Shown one piece after another: positions 1 through 8,391 of a stretch of DNA of 64,000 bases. The notes beneath the pieces were generated by a model, which was not told the origin of the DNA, did not search any database, and worked only from the letters and a program-made list of their open reading frames with translations. Position 1 is the stretch's first letter. Each line of letters starts with the position of its first letter. Location of the stretch: contig CALSOO010000005.1 in the NCBI GenBank assembly GCA_943787985.1, forward strand, positions 186,001 through 250,000, written 5' to 3'. The position numbers and the translations under genes were made by a program. The DNA is from an uncultured Paracoccaceae bacterium. Lineage in GTDB: Bacteria; Pseudomonadota; Alphaproteobacteria; Rhodobacterales; Rhodobacteraceae.

Positions 1-620
1 TCGTAATGCTCTAGCCCGCCTTCGCCGATGTCGGTCCACAGGCCGTGGATGCTGAGCACCCCTTCGTCCACGCGAGAGCGGATGAAGGGAAAGGTCAGCA
101 GGTTCTCAAGCGACGCAACAACCGCGTGTTTTTCCAACTGGCGCGATTGCACGTCCGGGTCGGGCTCATCTGCGACCAGCTCGTATTTGGGGCGCAGAAT
201 ATCCATCCAACGACCAACAAAGCTTTCCTTGGTTTCCAACTCGGGCGCGTGCCCTTTGCACATGTCGATGCATCCTTGGACGCCGCCGCAGTTGGAGTGC
301 CCCAGAACGATCAGATTGGCGACGTTCAGAACCGTCACCGCATATTCAATGGCCGCGCTGGTGCCGTGGTGATCGCCGTCGGGCAGATACTCGGGCACCA
401 GATTTGCAATATTGCGGTGGATGAAAAATTCACCCTGATCCGCCCCGAAGATCGAGGTGACATGCACGCGGCTGTCACAGCATGAAATCACCATGGCACG
501 CGGGCGCTGCCCTTCGGTGGCAAGGCGGCGATACCATTGCTGGTTTTCCTTGTACCCAGTGGCTTTCCACCCGTGGTAACGCTGCAGCAAATAGGCGGGC
601 AGTGGTTTGACGTTGTGCAT
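1..620 (-). CDS. Beta-class carbonic anhydrase, 3' end outside window
   Basis: Interconverts CO2 and bicarbonate with a zinc ion. Reading leftwards from ATG 620, the frame stays open to the window edge (about 206 codons). The zinc-binding set is visible: CCDSR with Cys48 and Asp49-Arg51, and HSNC with His108 and Cys111, followed by GG; the late segment SIHGLWTDIGEGG is the usual strand before the C-terminus of proteobacterial beta-CAs. The product starts MHNVKPLPAYLL and has no signal peptide, so it is probably cytoplasmic. It is transcribed away from the gene at 773. The missing part should be only a short C-terminal tail. Confidence 0.93.
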   Translation of the reverse strand, partial: MHNVKPLPAYLLQRYHGWKATGYKENQQWYRRLATEGQRPRAMVISCCDSRVHVTSIFGADQGEFFIHRNIANLVPEYLPDGDHHGTSAAIEYAVTVLNVANLIVLGHSNCGGVQGCIDMCKGHAPELETKESFVGRWMDILRPKYELVADEPDPDVQSRQLEKHAVVASLENLLTFPFIRSRVDEGVLSIHGLWTDIGEGGLEHY

Positions 621-772
621 TTGGTCGTCCTGACGTCGAATGTTTGAACTGTAACTACGCTGAATTCGCATAGAATTCGAGGGAAAATCATACTTGGCCC
701 TAACCATTTGGGAAGGGGTTTTGTGCGAACCATATGCTTCGTCGTGGGGGCGAATTGCAAAGGGTGAGTGCA

Positions 773-1153
773 ATGAAACAGATTTCTCAGATCAAACCGC
801 GTGAATCGGTGCGCGTCGATCAAGAACGATTGTCTGCGCTATATGCGCAGTTGGGTGAAAGCAGCGCCGAAGACGTCGTGTGCCGTGCAATGGAAGAGCT
901 GGCTTTGCGCCTGTCCCATTGCGACCGCTTGTTCCGTACAGGGGACATGCAGGAATTACGCAAAAGCGCACGGTCTTTGATCGCGATTGCCGAACAAATC
1001 GGTATGGATGATGTGTCCCGCGTGGCCAATGATGTCACTGTTTGCGTGGACGCACAGGACGATGTGGCCATCGCTGCAACGCTCCAGCGTTTGATGCGGT
1101 CGGGCGAAGGGTCACTGACCGCCGTCTGGGACATGCAAGACATTTACATCTAG
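773..1153 (+). CDS. Small Hpt-like helical protein without a phosphorylatable His
   Basis: Predicted 126-residue soluble protein of unknown function. An upstream in-frame ATG exists at 734, but the ATG at 773 (MKQISQIKPRES) follows a purine-rich stretch and is preferred. The second half is all helical and its pattern LRKSARSLIAIAEQIGM resembles the core of a histidine phosphotransfer (Hpt) helix bundle, where H-x-x-K-G is expected; here the His position is occupied by another residue. It precedes a leucyl aminopeptidase gene by 134 bases. The Hpt resemblance is my own reading of the helix pattern and is tentative; the gene itself is likely real because of its position and coding character. 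Confidence 0.7.
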   Translation: MKQISQIKPRESVRVDQERLSALYAQLGESSAEDVVCRAMEELALRLSHCDRLFRTGDMQELRKSARSLIAIAEQIGMDDVSRVANDVTVCVDAQDDVAIAATLQRLMRSGEGSLTAVWDMQDIYI

Positions 1154-1287
1154 CGCAACGCCCTGCGATCTTGCCTTGGACGTCAGTACGGCCCGTATCG
1201 TTCCAGGATGCGGGCAAAAGCTGTTCGACATGACCCCAAAGTGCTTTACGTTACTCTCAACGTATTGCCTTGAAAGGTCCTTGTCCC

Positions 1288-2673
1288 ATGTCGTTGAAAT
1301 TCTCCACGTCCGAAACGCCGATTCCCTTGCACGTCATCTCCGAGGACGCCTGCGCCGCGTGGCTGGAGGCGCAATCCGGTGCGGTCAGGAATTGGTGTGC
1401 GGCTTACGGATTCAAAGGCGCTTTGGGACAGGCGATCGCCTTACCTGACCCGACGGGGGCCCCTGGCCTGGCCCTTGTGGGATATGGCAGCGCCGCGACC
1501 CGCAAGCGCAGCCGTTTTCATTTGGCCGAAGCCGCAAACGCCTTGCCCGAAGGCGCCTATGCACTGGCCGCCGGCGGCGTTCCGGAACATCAACTGGCCA
1601 CTGAGTCCCTGGGATGGTTGCTGGCAGGCTACCGCTTTCACACCTACCGCAAAGGGGCCGATATGAAGGCCCGGCTTGTCTGCCCCGAAGGCGTCAACGC
1701 CACCGAGGTCGAGACCATCGCCCAATCCGAAGCCTTGACCCGGGATCTCATCAACACCCCTGCGTCCGACATGGGCCCCCCCGAACTGGAACAGGCCGCC
1801 CGCAATCTGGCGACCGAATTTGATGCCACCATTTCTGTCATCACAGGCGATGCCCTACTGGAACAGAACTTTCCGATGATCCACGCAGTCGGACGCGCCG
1901 CCGATCGCGCCCCCCGTTTGATCGATATGGCATGGGGGGACAGCGGCCCCAAAATCACATTGGTCGGCAAAGGCGTGTGCTTTGACACAGGTGGCTTGAA
2001 CCTCAAACCCGGCAGTTCGATGGGGTTGATGAAAAAGGACATGGGCGGGTCTGCCGCTGTTTTGGGCTTGGCGCGGATGATCATGGCAACAGAGCAGCCG
2101 GTGCAACTGCGGGTGCTGATTCCCGCGGTGGAAAACTCTGTCTCTGCCACGGCCTTCCGCCCGCAAGACATTTTGATGTCGCGCAAGGGTTTGACGGTCG
2201 AGATCAACAACACCGACGCAGAAGGGCGCCTTGTGCTCGCCGACGCCTTGGCGCTTGCGGATGAGGGCAACCCCGACATGATCATTTCGATGGCGACGCT
2301 GACAGGGGCGGCGCGTGTGGCGGTGGGGCCCGACCTTGCGCCCTATTACACGGATGATGAAACGGCCGCCGCCGCGCTGGAACACGCTGCGCGCGACGTG
2401 TCTGATCCGGTCTGGCGGATGCCGTTTCATGACGCCTATGAGACGATGATCGAACCCAGGGTAGCAGACCTCGACAACGCACCAAAGGGCGGGTTCGCAG
2501 GGTCCATCACAGCAGCCCTGTTCCTGCGCCGCTTTGTAAGCAACTGCCCGCGCTACATGCATTTCGATATCTACGGATGGCAACCAACAGCGGCCCCCGC
2601 ACGGTCCAAAGGCGGCGTTGGCCAAGGAACCCGCGCCTTGGTCAAAGCGCTGCACGGCATGATCGGAACATGA
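1288..2673 (+). CDS. Leucyl aminopeptidase family protein (peptidase M17)
   Basis: Cytosolic metallo-aminopeptidase that releases N-terminal residues, here 461 residues, close to the family norm. The C-terminal catalytic domain contains GKGVCFDTGGLNLKP (about residue 227), MKKDMGGSAAVLG, and NTDAEGRLVLADAL (about residue 308), which hold the metal ligands and catalytic lysine/arginine. A longer start at 1270 is possible, but MSLKFSTSE at 1288 matches the usual beginning. The stop codon overlaps the start of the NlpC/P60 gene (ATGA), so the two are translationally coupled. This aminopeptidase-NlpC pair is common in Rhodobacteraceae. Confidence 0.95.
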   Translation: MSLKFSTSETPIPLHVISEDACAAWLEAQSGAVRNWCAAYGFKGALGQAIALPDPTGAPGLALVGYGSAATRKRSRFHLAEAANALPEGAYALAAGGVPEHQLATESLGWLLAGYRFHTYRKGADMKARLVCPEGVNATEVETIAQSEALTRDLINTPASDMGPPELEQAARNLATEFDATISVITGDALLEQNFPMIHAVGRAADRAPRLIDMAWGDSGPKITLVGKGVCFDTGGLNLKPGSSMGLMKKDMGGSAAVLGLARMIMATEQPVQLRVLIPAVENSVSATAFRPQDILMSRKGLTVEINNTDAEGRLVLADALALADEGNPDMIISMATLTGAARVAVGPDLAPYYTDDETAAAALEHAARDVSDPVWRMPFHDAYETMIEPRVADLDNAPKGGFAGSITAALFLRRFVSNCPRYMHFDIYGWQPTAAPARSKGGVGQGTRALVKALHGMIGT

Positions 2674-3452
2674 GCGATCCGCGCACGACTCCCAACCCCG
2701 AATGGATGACGCAAAACACACCCGCACAGGTGATAACCCCTGTTGTGGACCTGAAACGGAGGCCCCAAGGGCCGCGGGACCGTCAGCTGTTGCTGGGAGA
2801 AACATGCGTGGTTCTGGGGCAACTCGACGAACACAGCTATGTGAAAGCAGACAAGGACGGCTACTTGGGGTTTGTGCCGAATGCCTCCCTCGCAAAACCC
2901 ACAAAAGCCACGCACCGCGTCTGTTCTGCGGCGACGCACGGGTACAAAGACGCCGATATGAAGTCGGCTGATCTTGTGATGCTCAGCCACGGATGCAAAA
3001 TCGCAGGACGGGGGTTTGTGGGAAAGTTCATCGAAACGGCCTACGGCTACATCCCCACCAACCACCTGTCACAACTCAGCAATCCCGAAACCGACCCGGC
3101 CAAAGTCGCGCTGCTTTACCTTGGCACCCCCTACCTCTGGGGCGGGAACAGCCGCAGCGGAATTGACTGCTCGGGACTTGTGCAAGCGGCCATGAGCGCC
3201 TGCAGGATCGCTTGCGCCGGAGACAGCGACCAACAGCTCAAGTCACTTGGGCGCGACGTGGAACACGGCACAGATCCAGAACGCAACGACCTGTTGTTTT
3301 GGAAAGGGCACGTGGGGCTAATGGTGGATGACACAACCATGATCCATGCAAACGCGCACCACATGTGCGTTGCACTTGAACCCGTCGACGCGGCGATAAA
3401 ACGGATTGCAGCCCAAGGGGACGGGGACGTGACAGGGCACAAACGGCTGTAG
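2670..3452 (+). CDS. C40 family peptidase (NlpC/P60 with N-terminal SH3-like region)
   Basis: Predicted peptidoglycan-directed cysteine endopeptidase, 260 residues. Residues 1-140 form SH3-like segments (LGETCVVLGQLDEHSYVKADKDGYLGFV is split over two strands). The catalytic domain starts at YLGTPYLWGG; the nucleophile is Cys in GIDCSGLVQ (about residue 166), with His in GHVGLM and a third polar residue at MIHANAH. The start overlaps the aminopeptidase stop by four bases, which decides it over the longer frame starting at 2577. No signal peptide is visible, so action on cytoplasmic muropeptides or export by another route are both open. Confidence 0.92.
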   Translation: MSDPRTTPNPEWMTQNTPAQVITPVVDLKRRPQGPRDRQLLLGETCVVLGQLDEHSYVKADKDGYLGFVPNASLAKPTKATHRVCSAATHGYKDADMKSADLVMLSHGCKIAGRGFVGKFIETAYGYIPTNHLSQLSNPETDPAKVALLYLGTPYLWGGNSRSGIDCSGLVQAAMSACRIACAGDSDQQLKSLGRDVEHGTDPERNDLLFWKGHVGLMVDDTTMIHANAHHMCVALEPVDAAIKRIAAQGDGDVTGHKRL

Positions 3453-3534
3453 CGCAGTCCAAGACGCAAACGCGGGACGCGGTTGCAAACATCGTGTCAG
3501 CCGTCAGGCTGTCCTTTGGATCACAGCCAATCGG

Positions 3535-3879
3535 TCAGACAGAGCGGATCAATTTGCGCTCCAACACCCGCAGCACAGTGCGCAAGTCACCGCCGCGACG
3601 CAAAACCTGACCATCCATCCCTATAACTGCGTACAACCCTTGTTTGCCCCGCAGCTTGGGCCGCTTTTCAATGCGGTACATCGGATGTTCTGCCGTGCGT
3701 CGAAAAATCGAAAAAACCGCAACTTCTTTCAAACACGATATCCCGTAGTCCCGCCATTCCCCTGCCGCAACAAAACGTCCGTACAGCGACAAAATCACAG
3801 ACAATTCCGTGCGATGGAACGACACCTGAAGCGCAGGCAGTTCCCGTAAAGGCGGCGGCGGAGGGGTATGCAAACTCAT
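3535..3879 (-). CDS. DUF2794 family protein
   Basis: Conserved 114-residue alphaproteobacterial protein of unknown function. The family signature is visible: VSFHRTELSVILSLYGRFVAAGEWRDYGI, then VFSIFRRTAEHPMYRIEK and GLYAVIGMDGQVLRRG. It is cytoplasmic by appearance, with a proline-rich N-terminus (HTPPPPPLREL). It is transcribed divergently from paaI with 96 bases between starts, and stands alone as a short transcription unit. I cannot infer a role beyond conservation. Confidence 0.9.
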   Translation of the reverse strand: MSLHTPPPPPLRELPALQVSFHRTELSVILSLYGRFVAAGEWRDYGISCLKEVAVFSIFRRTAEHPMYRIEKRPKLRGKQGLYAVIGMDGQVLRRGGDLRTVLRVLERKLIRSV

Positions 3880-3975
3880 ACCGGACTGTCGCGCCGATCT
3901 TTGGACAAATCAAGAGACTTGAAAGTGTTACAATATGCGCGCACATTTGAAAAAACAGAAACACGAAAGCCCGCC

Positions 3976-4425
3976 ATGACGCCCCAATCCCGCGCTGACC
4001 GCTCTGCCATGCTAATGTACAGCCGTGATGCTGCATGCCAGGATCTTGGAATTGTTGTCACCGCCGTCGGCCCCGGTCGTGCGATCCTGACCCTTGATGT
4101 GCGTGACACCATGCTCAACGGTCACAGCATCTGCCACGGCGGCTACATCTTTACGCTGGCCGACAGCGCCTTTGCTTATGCGTGCAACAGCTACAACCAG
4201 CTCACTGTCGCGCAGCAAAACCAGATCACTTTTGTGGCCCCCGCCCAGCAAGGCGACACCCTCACGGCCACCGCCCTGGAGGTCAGCCACACAGGCCGCT
4301 CCGGCACCTATGACGTGACTGTAACCAACGCCGAACACCAAACCATTGCCTTGATGCGCGGGCTGTCGCGCACCATCAAAGGGCAGCACTTCGATGAAGA
4401 CACCGCGCAGGAAGACCCCCTATGA
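3976..4425 (+). CDS. paaI: Hydroxyphenylacetyl-CoA thioesterase PaaI
   Basis: Hot-dog fold thioesterase of the aerobic phenylacetate pathway, thought to hydrolyse stalled CoA-thioester intermediates. 149 residues. The catalytic region GHSICHGGYIFTLADSAFAYACNS carries the HGG turn and the acidic residue typical of PaaI. Several upstream in-frame Met codons exist (3868), but MTPQSRADRSAMLMYS at 3976 matches the length of the family. Its stop overlaps the start of paaK by ATGA, so the pair is one operon; the multicomponent paaABCDE epoxidase genes are not in this window. Confidence 0.93.
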   Translation: MTPQSRADRSAMLMYSRDAACQDLGIVVTAVGPGRAILTLDVRDTMLNGHSICHGGYIFTLADSAFAYACNSYNQLTVAQQNQITFVAPAQQGDTLTATALEVSHTGRSGTYDVTVTNAEHQTIALMRGLSRTIKGQHFDEDTAQEDPL

Positions 4426-5732
4426 AAGACCTCACTCCCTCCAAGGCCTCCCTTGATCCGATCGAAGTTGCCAGCCGCGACGAGATCGAAGCGCTCCAAC
4501 TCGAGCGCCTCAAATGGTCACTGGCCCATGCGTACACCAACGTGCCGTTTTACAAATCCTCTTTTGATGCTGCGGGTGTGCATCCCGACGACCTCACATC
4601 CCTTGCGGATTTGACCAAATTTCCCTTCACCGTGAAAACCGATCTGCGCGCCAACTACCCCTTCGGGATGTTCGCCGTCCCCCGCGAACAGGTCGCCCGT
4701 ATTCACGCCTCCTCCGGCACCACAGGGCAGCCGACCGTCGTGGGCTACACCCAAAATGATCTGGATGTCTGGGGGCAGGTCGTGGCGCGGTCTTTGCGGG
4801 CGGCGGGCCTCAAACGCGGCGATCTGCTGCACAATGCCTATGGCTACGGGCTGTTTACGGGTGGCCTTGGCATTCATTTGGGTGCCGACGCTTTGGGCCT
4901 CAGCACGGTCCCGATTTCGGGGGGGATGACCCCGCGCCAAGTGCGCCTGATCGAGGATTTCAAACCCACCGGCATCACTGTCACCCCGTCGTACGCCCTC
5001 TCGATTCTGGATGAATTCGCCAATCAGGGCCTTGATCCGCGTGATTGCTCGCTGGATGTGGGCATCTTTGGCGCAGAGCCGTGGACCAACGCCATGCGCC
5101 GCGAGATCGAGGATGCCTTCGACATGCATGCGGTGGACATCTACGGGCTGTCTGAAATCATGGGCCCCGGTGTCGCCAATGAATGTGTCGAAACCAAAGA
5201 CGGGCTGCACATCTGGGAAGATCATTTTTATCCAGAAATCATCAATCCCGAAACCGGCGCGTTGGTCGCTGACGGCGAGCAGGGGGAACTGGTATTCACC
5301 TCCCTCACCAAAGAGGCGTTTCCGATCATCCGCTACCGCACCCGCGATCTGACCCGATTGCTGGCAGGCACCGCCCGCTCCATGCGCCGGATGGAAAAGA
5401 TCACAGGGCGTTCGGATGACATGATCATTCTGCGCGGCGTCAATGTGTTCCCTACCCAGATCGAAGAAGTACTGATGGCCACAGACGGCCTTGCCCCGCA
5501 TTTCCAGCTCGAACTCAGCACCCCGGACCGCATGGATCAAATGCGCGTTTTGACCGAAGCCAGCGACCCCTCGCTTGGGGCCGAAGGGCGCGCAGCCGCG
5601 GGTGCCGCCCTTGCCATGGGTATCAAACAAAGCATCGGGATCAGCGTCAAAGTTGACGTCGCAGGCGCAGGCGGCGTCGCCCGTTCAGAGGGCAAAGCCG
5701 TTCGGATTCTCGACAAGCGCGCCAAACTTTAG
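4422..5732 (+). CDS. paaK: Phenylacetate-CoA ligase PaaK
   Basis: Activates phenylacetate to phenylacetyl-CoA with ATP, first step of aerobic phenylacetate degradation. 436 residues, full length. Motifs: ASSGTTGQPTVVGYT (P-loop, about residue 97), the family-specific NAYGYGLFTGGLG, IYGLSEIMGPGVANEC (adenylation core), IIRYRTRDLTRLL, and the hinge/C-terminal segment GRSDDMIILRGVNVFPTQIEEVL. The start overlaps the paaI stop. The gene ends two bases before the convergent lipoprotein gene. Confidence 0.96.
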   Translation: MKDLTPSKASLDPIEVASRDEIEALQLERLKWSLAHAYTNVPFYKSSFDAAGVHPDDLTSLADLTKFPFTVKTDLRANYPFGMFAVPREQVARIHASSGTTGQPTVVGYTQNDLDVWGQVVARSLRAAGLKRGDLLHNAYGYGLFTGGLGIHLGADALGLSTVPISGGMTPRQVRLIEDFKPTGITVTPSYALSILDEFANQGLDPRDCSLDVGIFGAEPWTNAMRREIEDAFDMHAVDIYGLSEIMGPGVANECVETKDGLHIWEDHFYPEIINPETGALVADGEQGELVFTSLTKEAFPIIRYRTRDLTRLLAGTARSMRRMEKITGRSDDMIILRGVNVFPTQIEEVLMATDGLAPHFQLELSTPDRMDQMRVLTEASDPSLGAEGRAAAGAALAMGIKQSIGISVKVDVAGAGGVARSEGKAVRILDKRAKL

Positions 5733-5734
5733 GT

Positions 5735-6205
5735 TCAGGAACACGAAGACGTGGTTTGGTCCGAGAACACTTTGCCTGACGGCAAATAAGTGATCAGGCG
5801 CACTTGTCCTCCAGCCTCAAAGAACAACGGCATATTTTTGGATTTGCACATGGACGACACGAACCGGTCGCGCAGTTCTGTTTTCACTGGCTTTCCCCCG
5901 CGTGGAGGAATCGTCGCGATCACTTGAGGCACATCAATGCCGACAATCAGCGTGTCATCATCGGCCTTTGCACCGCGCCTCTTTACGCCGTGGCCAAAAG
6001 AGCGCCCTTTTTGGCGATTTATCTCTTCGGCGGTCAATAGGGCGACGGCGCATGCTTTGCTCTTGTCACATGTTTTCAGGGCAGATTGAACCTGTTCGGG
6101 GTTCGCCCTTTTTACCGGTGGTGGCGTTGTGCAGGCCGCCACGCCAAAGGTTGCTATCGTGGCAAAAACGATGGCTTTGGGAAACTTGAAATTCATCTGC
6201 AACAT
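5735..6205 (-). CDS. Small lipoprotein, first of a tandem paralogous pair
   Basis: 156-residue predicted lipoprotein of unknown function: hydrophobic leader KAIVFATIATFGVAAC with a lipobox ending at Cys, then a soluble domain with two conserved Cys pairs (LKTCDKSKACAVALL; SSMCKS...SSCS). A start at 6217 is possible, but the ATG at 6205 has GGAG six bases upstream and gives exactly the same length as its neighbour. It is clearly homologous to the next gene (shared pattern EEINRQKGRSFGHGV / DKMNSQKGRDFGGGV, DTLIVGIDVPQ / NTLIVGADVPQ, VRLITYLPSGKV / VRLIAYLPSGEV). Convergent with paaK. Confidence 0.78.
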   Translation of the reverse strand: MLQMNFKFPKAIVFATIATFGVAACTTPPPVKRANPEQVQSALKTCDKSKACAVALLTAEEINRQKGRSFGHGVKRRGAKADDDTLIVGIDVPQVIATIPPRGGKPVKTELRDRFVSSMCKSKNMPLFFEAGGQVRLITYLPSGKVFSDQTTSSCS

Positions 6206-6276
6206 TTTGCGCTCCATACATGTTCACTTGGGGGTTTTGACATGCGCCCCAACCCATTGGCGCGCATGAACGTCGA

Positions 6277-6747
6277 TCAACAGGACGTTGCTGTCCGGTC
6301 CAGATAGACCTCGCCCGATGGCAAATAAGCGATCAGGCGCACTTTGCCGCCAAGGTCAAAGAAACGTCTAATGTCCCCCCCGCCCCCACGGCACAAACCC
6401 TCGACAAATTTTCCGTTCAAATAGGATCTATAGCTTTGGCCATTGATCGTCCCTTGGGCTGTTACCAGTTGCGGCACGTCTGCCCCGACGATCAATGTGT
6501 TGCCTTGGGCTTTGGTTCCACGCAGAACGACACCCCCACCAAAATCGCGCCCTTTCTGGCTGTTCATCTTGTCTGCAACCAAAATCGCCACGGTGCATGG
6601 CACGCTTCCATCGCATTGTGCGAGCGCCGCTTGGCGCTCTGCGGGCGTGATTTTGGAGGACGGCGCAGGTGTACAGGCCGCGACCCCGAAGGCTGCGATC
6701 ACACCAAAAAGAAGGGCTTTGGGAATTCTGGAAAATATCTGTCGCAC
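6277..6747 (-). CDS. Small lipoprotein, second of a tandem paralogous pair
   Basis: 156 residues, paralogue of the product at 5735-6205. Leader IPKALLFGVIAAFGVAAC with a lipobox Cys, then QCDGSVPCTVAILVADKMNSQKG and a C-terminal VRLIAYLPSGEVYLDRT ending in Cys. I place the start at the GTG at 6747 because GGAGA lies six bases upstream and the resulting length equals that of the paralogue; the open frame extends upstream to 6813. The 71-base gap to the next gene is short, so the two may be co-transcribed. Likely located in the inner or outer membrane leaflet facing the periplasm; function unknown. Confidence 0.78.
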   Translation of the reverse strand: MRQIFSRIPKALLFGVIAAFGVAACTPAPSSKITPAERQAALAQCDGSVPCTVAILVADKMNSQKGRDFGGGVVLRGTKAQGNTLIVGADVPQLVTAQGTINGQSYRSYLNGKFVEGLCRGGGGDIRRFFDLGGKVRLIAYLPSGEVYLDRTATSC

Positions 6748-6828
6748 TGGAGTCTCCGTACTGGTTAAGGTGTTGGTGGATTTGAAGTTATACAACCCGA
6801 TCGGGGTTAACAATGCTGAATGCGGGCC

Positions 6829-7065
6829 TCACCCCAGCGGATCATCCGACGCGACGTATGCGTCTGGCACAGCTTCAAGCAGGTCGCCCGGTTGGCAATC
6901 CAGCACTTCGCAAATCTTGGCCAAAGTGGAAAACCGCAGCCCTTTGACCTTGCCCGATTTCAACAGGCTCAGGTTTTGCACACTGATCCCGATGGCCTCG
7001 GCGAGGTCCTTGGACTTCATCTTGCGACGCGCCAAAACAACGTCCAAGCGCACGATAATTTGCAT
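6829..7065 (-). CDS. XRE/Cro-type HTH regulator paired with DUF2975 protein
   Basis: 78-residue DNA-binding protein consisting almost only of a helix-turn-helix domain: KSKDLAEAIGISVQNLSLLKSGKVKGLRFSTLAKICEVLDCQPGDLLE. The start at 7065 overlaps the stop of the DUF2975 gene (TGATG), which favours it over a longer frame reaching back to 7473 that merely shadows that gene. Small YozG-like regulators next to DUF2975 membrane proteins are a recurring pair in bacteria. Probably regulates its own operon; no operator was identified. Confidence 0.88.
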   Translation of the reverse strand: MQIIVRLDVVLARRKMKSKDLAEAIGISVQNLSLLKSGKVKGLRFSTLAKICEVLDCQPGDLLEAVPDAYVASDDPLG

Positions 7066-7595
7066 CACAAAAACCCGTCGTTTTCTTGCGCCAACCGTTG
7101 TCCCTCGCGGATCACCCAGCCGATCAGGACAAACCCCAATCCGTAAAAGATCATCCCCACATGGGAAGAATTGTACCAAAAGCGCACCCCTTCGGGGCCC
7201 GCTGTATTGTGCCACGATATCATCATCGGTGTGAAGGCGGCAGCGATCAAATGCAGCACATTTGACAGCACCGTCCCCCATCCCAACGCGCACAACAGCC
7301 ACGCGATCCGCTCTGAAAACACTTCGCCTTTGCGCAACAGCCACAGGATTCGCACTGCGCAGACCACGGACAAAAGCCCTGCAAACACGGGCAACAGCCA
7401 CGCCACCGCATAAGTCATCCGTGTGCCAAAAGCGATCTTGACCCCTTGTTCCGCCCATCCGTTTTGCACCCAACGCACCGGCTCGAAAAACGCAAAATCC
7501 AGCGTGTTTTGGATGGAATTATACGGGTAATACACAAGGTAAACGACCAAAGGCAGCAACGCCAAAGTGGCTACAAATTTGATCCGTTGGTACAT
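7065..7595 (-). CDS. DUF2975 domain membrane protein
   Basis: 176-residue integral membrane protein with four hydrophobic spans: near residues 7-25 (FVATLALLPLVVYLVYYP), 63-85 (AVAWLLPVFAGLLSVVCAV), 100-123 (WLLCALGWGTVLSNVLHLIAAAF) and 148-165 (IFYGLGFVLIGWVI). The motif LLRKGEVFSERIAWLLCALGW is typical of DUF2975. It is translationally coupled to the downstream HTH gene. Function unknown; in other bacteria such pairs behave like one-component membrane/regulator modules, which is inference here. Confidence 0.88.
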   Translation of the reverse strand: MYQRIKFVATLALLPLVVYLVYYPYNSIQNTLDFAFFEPVRWVQNGWAEQGVKIAFGTRMTYAVAWLLPVFAGLLSVVCAVRILWLLRKGEVFSERIAWLLCALGWGTVLSNVLHLIAAAFTPMMISWHNTAGPEGVRFWYNSSHVGMIFYGLGFVLIGWVIREGQRLAQENDGFL

Positions 7596-7713
7596 GTCTG
7601 CGCCCTCAATTTATAAAAAATTCATGTTTTACATTGATTTTTTATCTTATTCTGGAATCAATGCCGACACAAGGGCTGCACCCTGCACCCCTTTCCCAAG
7701 TGAGGACCACATA

Positions 7714-8355
7714 ATGATCTTGTCACCCAAGCACCTGACACTGGCCACAGTTCTGGCTCTGGCACCCGCCTTGCCTGTCATGGCTGACACGCCCATCAGC
7801 ACAGCCAAAGCAACCATCGGCAAAGATCCCGCAGCGACCCTTTTGCCAATTCAGAAACGTATTTTCACGGACTTCCGTTCAGAACGCAGCCACTTTGGCG
7901 CCTATGCCCGCAATATCGCTGAAGACACCAGCTATTGGGTCCGAAATTTCTCCGACCTTGGCAAAGCCCGCGCCGCCGCTCTGAAAGGCTGCGATGTCTT
8001 GTCGACCTCTGGCGTCAAAGGCAAATGCACCATTTATGCTGTGATGGTCCCCAAAGGGATGGACGTGAGCACGACAAATGCCCGCCAATTGGGACGCGAG
8101 GCGGCGCAAGTCTTTACCGGCTCTTATCGCAGCAAACAAGTCGAGGGGCGCTATGGGGCCTTTGCCAGCTCCCCCTCCAGCGCGTATGGCACATCGTGGA
8201 ACTGGCCCAACGCCGCCGAAGCCCGCGCCACCGCCCTTGCCTATTGCGAAGCCAATGCGTTGATTGATTTGGCCAGCCTCAACATTGAAGGGCGCACATG
8301 GGCCAAACGCAACGGTCTGGCCACATGTGACATCGTGGATGTCTTTGGCCCCTGA
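7714..8355 (+). CDS. Exported protein of unknown function
   Basis: 213 residues with a clear signal peptide (LTLATVLALAPALPVMA, cleavage after ADA-like MAD). The mature part has two Cys-containing segments of similar shape, ALKGCDVLSTSGVKGKCTIYAVMVPKG and ALAYCEANA...GLATCDIV, each preceded by Ala-rich helices (GKARAAALKGC; AEARATALAYC), suggesting two repeated ~60-residue units with disulfides. The ATG at 7714 follows GAGGACC. Upstream 7596-7713 is AT-rich promoter-like DNA shared with the divergent DUF2975 gene. No function can be assigned. Confidence 0.8.
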   Translation: MILSPKHLTLATVLALAPALPVMADTPISTAKATIGKDPAATLLPIQKRIFTDFRSERSHFGAYARNIAEDTSYWVRNFSDLGKARAAALKGCDVLSTSGVKGKCTIYAVMVPKGMDVSTTNARQLGREAAQVFTGSYRSKQVEGRYGAFASSPSSAYGTSWNWPNAAEARATALAYCEANALIDLASLNIEGRTWAKRNGLATCDIVDVFGP

Positions 8356-8360
8356 CCCTT

Positions 8361-8382
8361 AGGGCGCGCGGGTGTGCGCCCT
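8361..8382. terminator. Hairpin between convergent genes
   Basis: Perfect 7-bp stem AGGGCGC/GCGCCCT with an 8-base loop lies between the stop of the exported-protein gene and the stop of imuB. There is no T-tract on either strand, so intrinsic termination is only plausible; position between tail-to-tail genes is the main support. Confidence 0.45.
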
Positions 8383-8391
8383 GACCTGACC

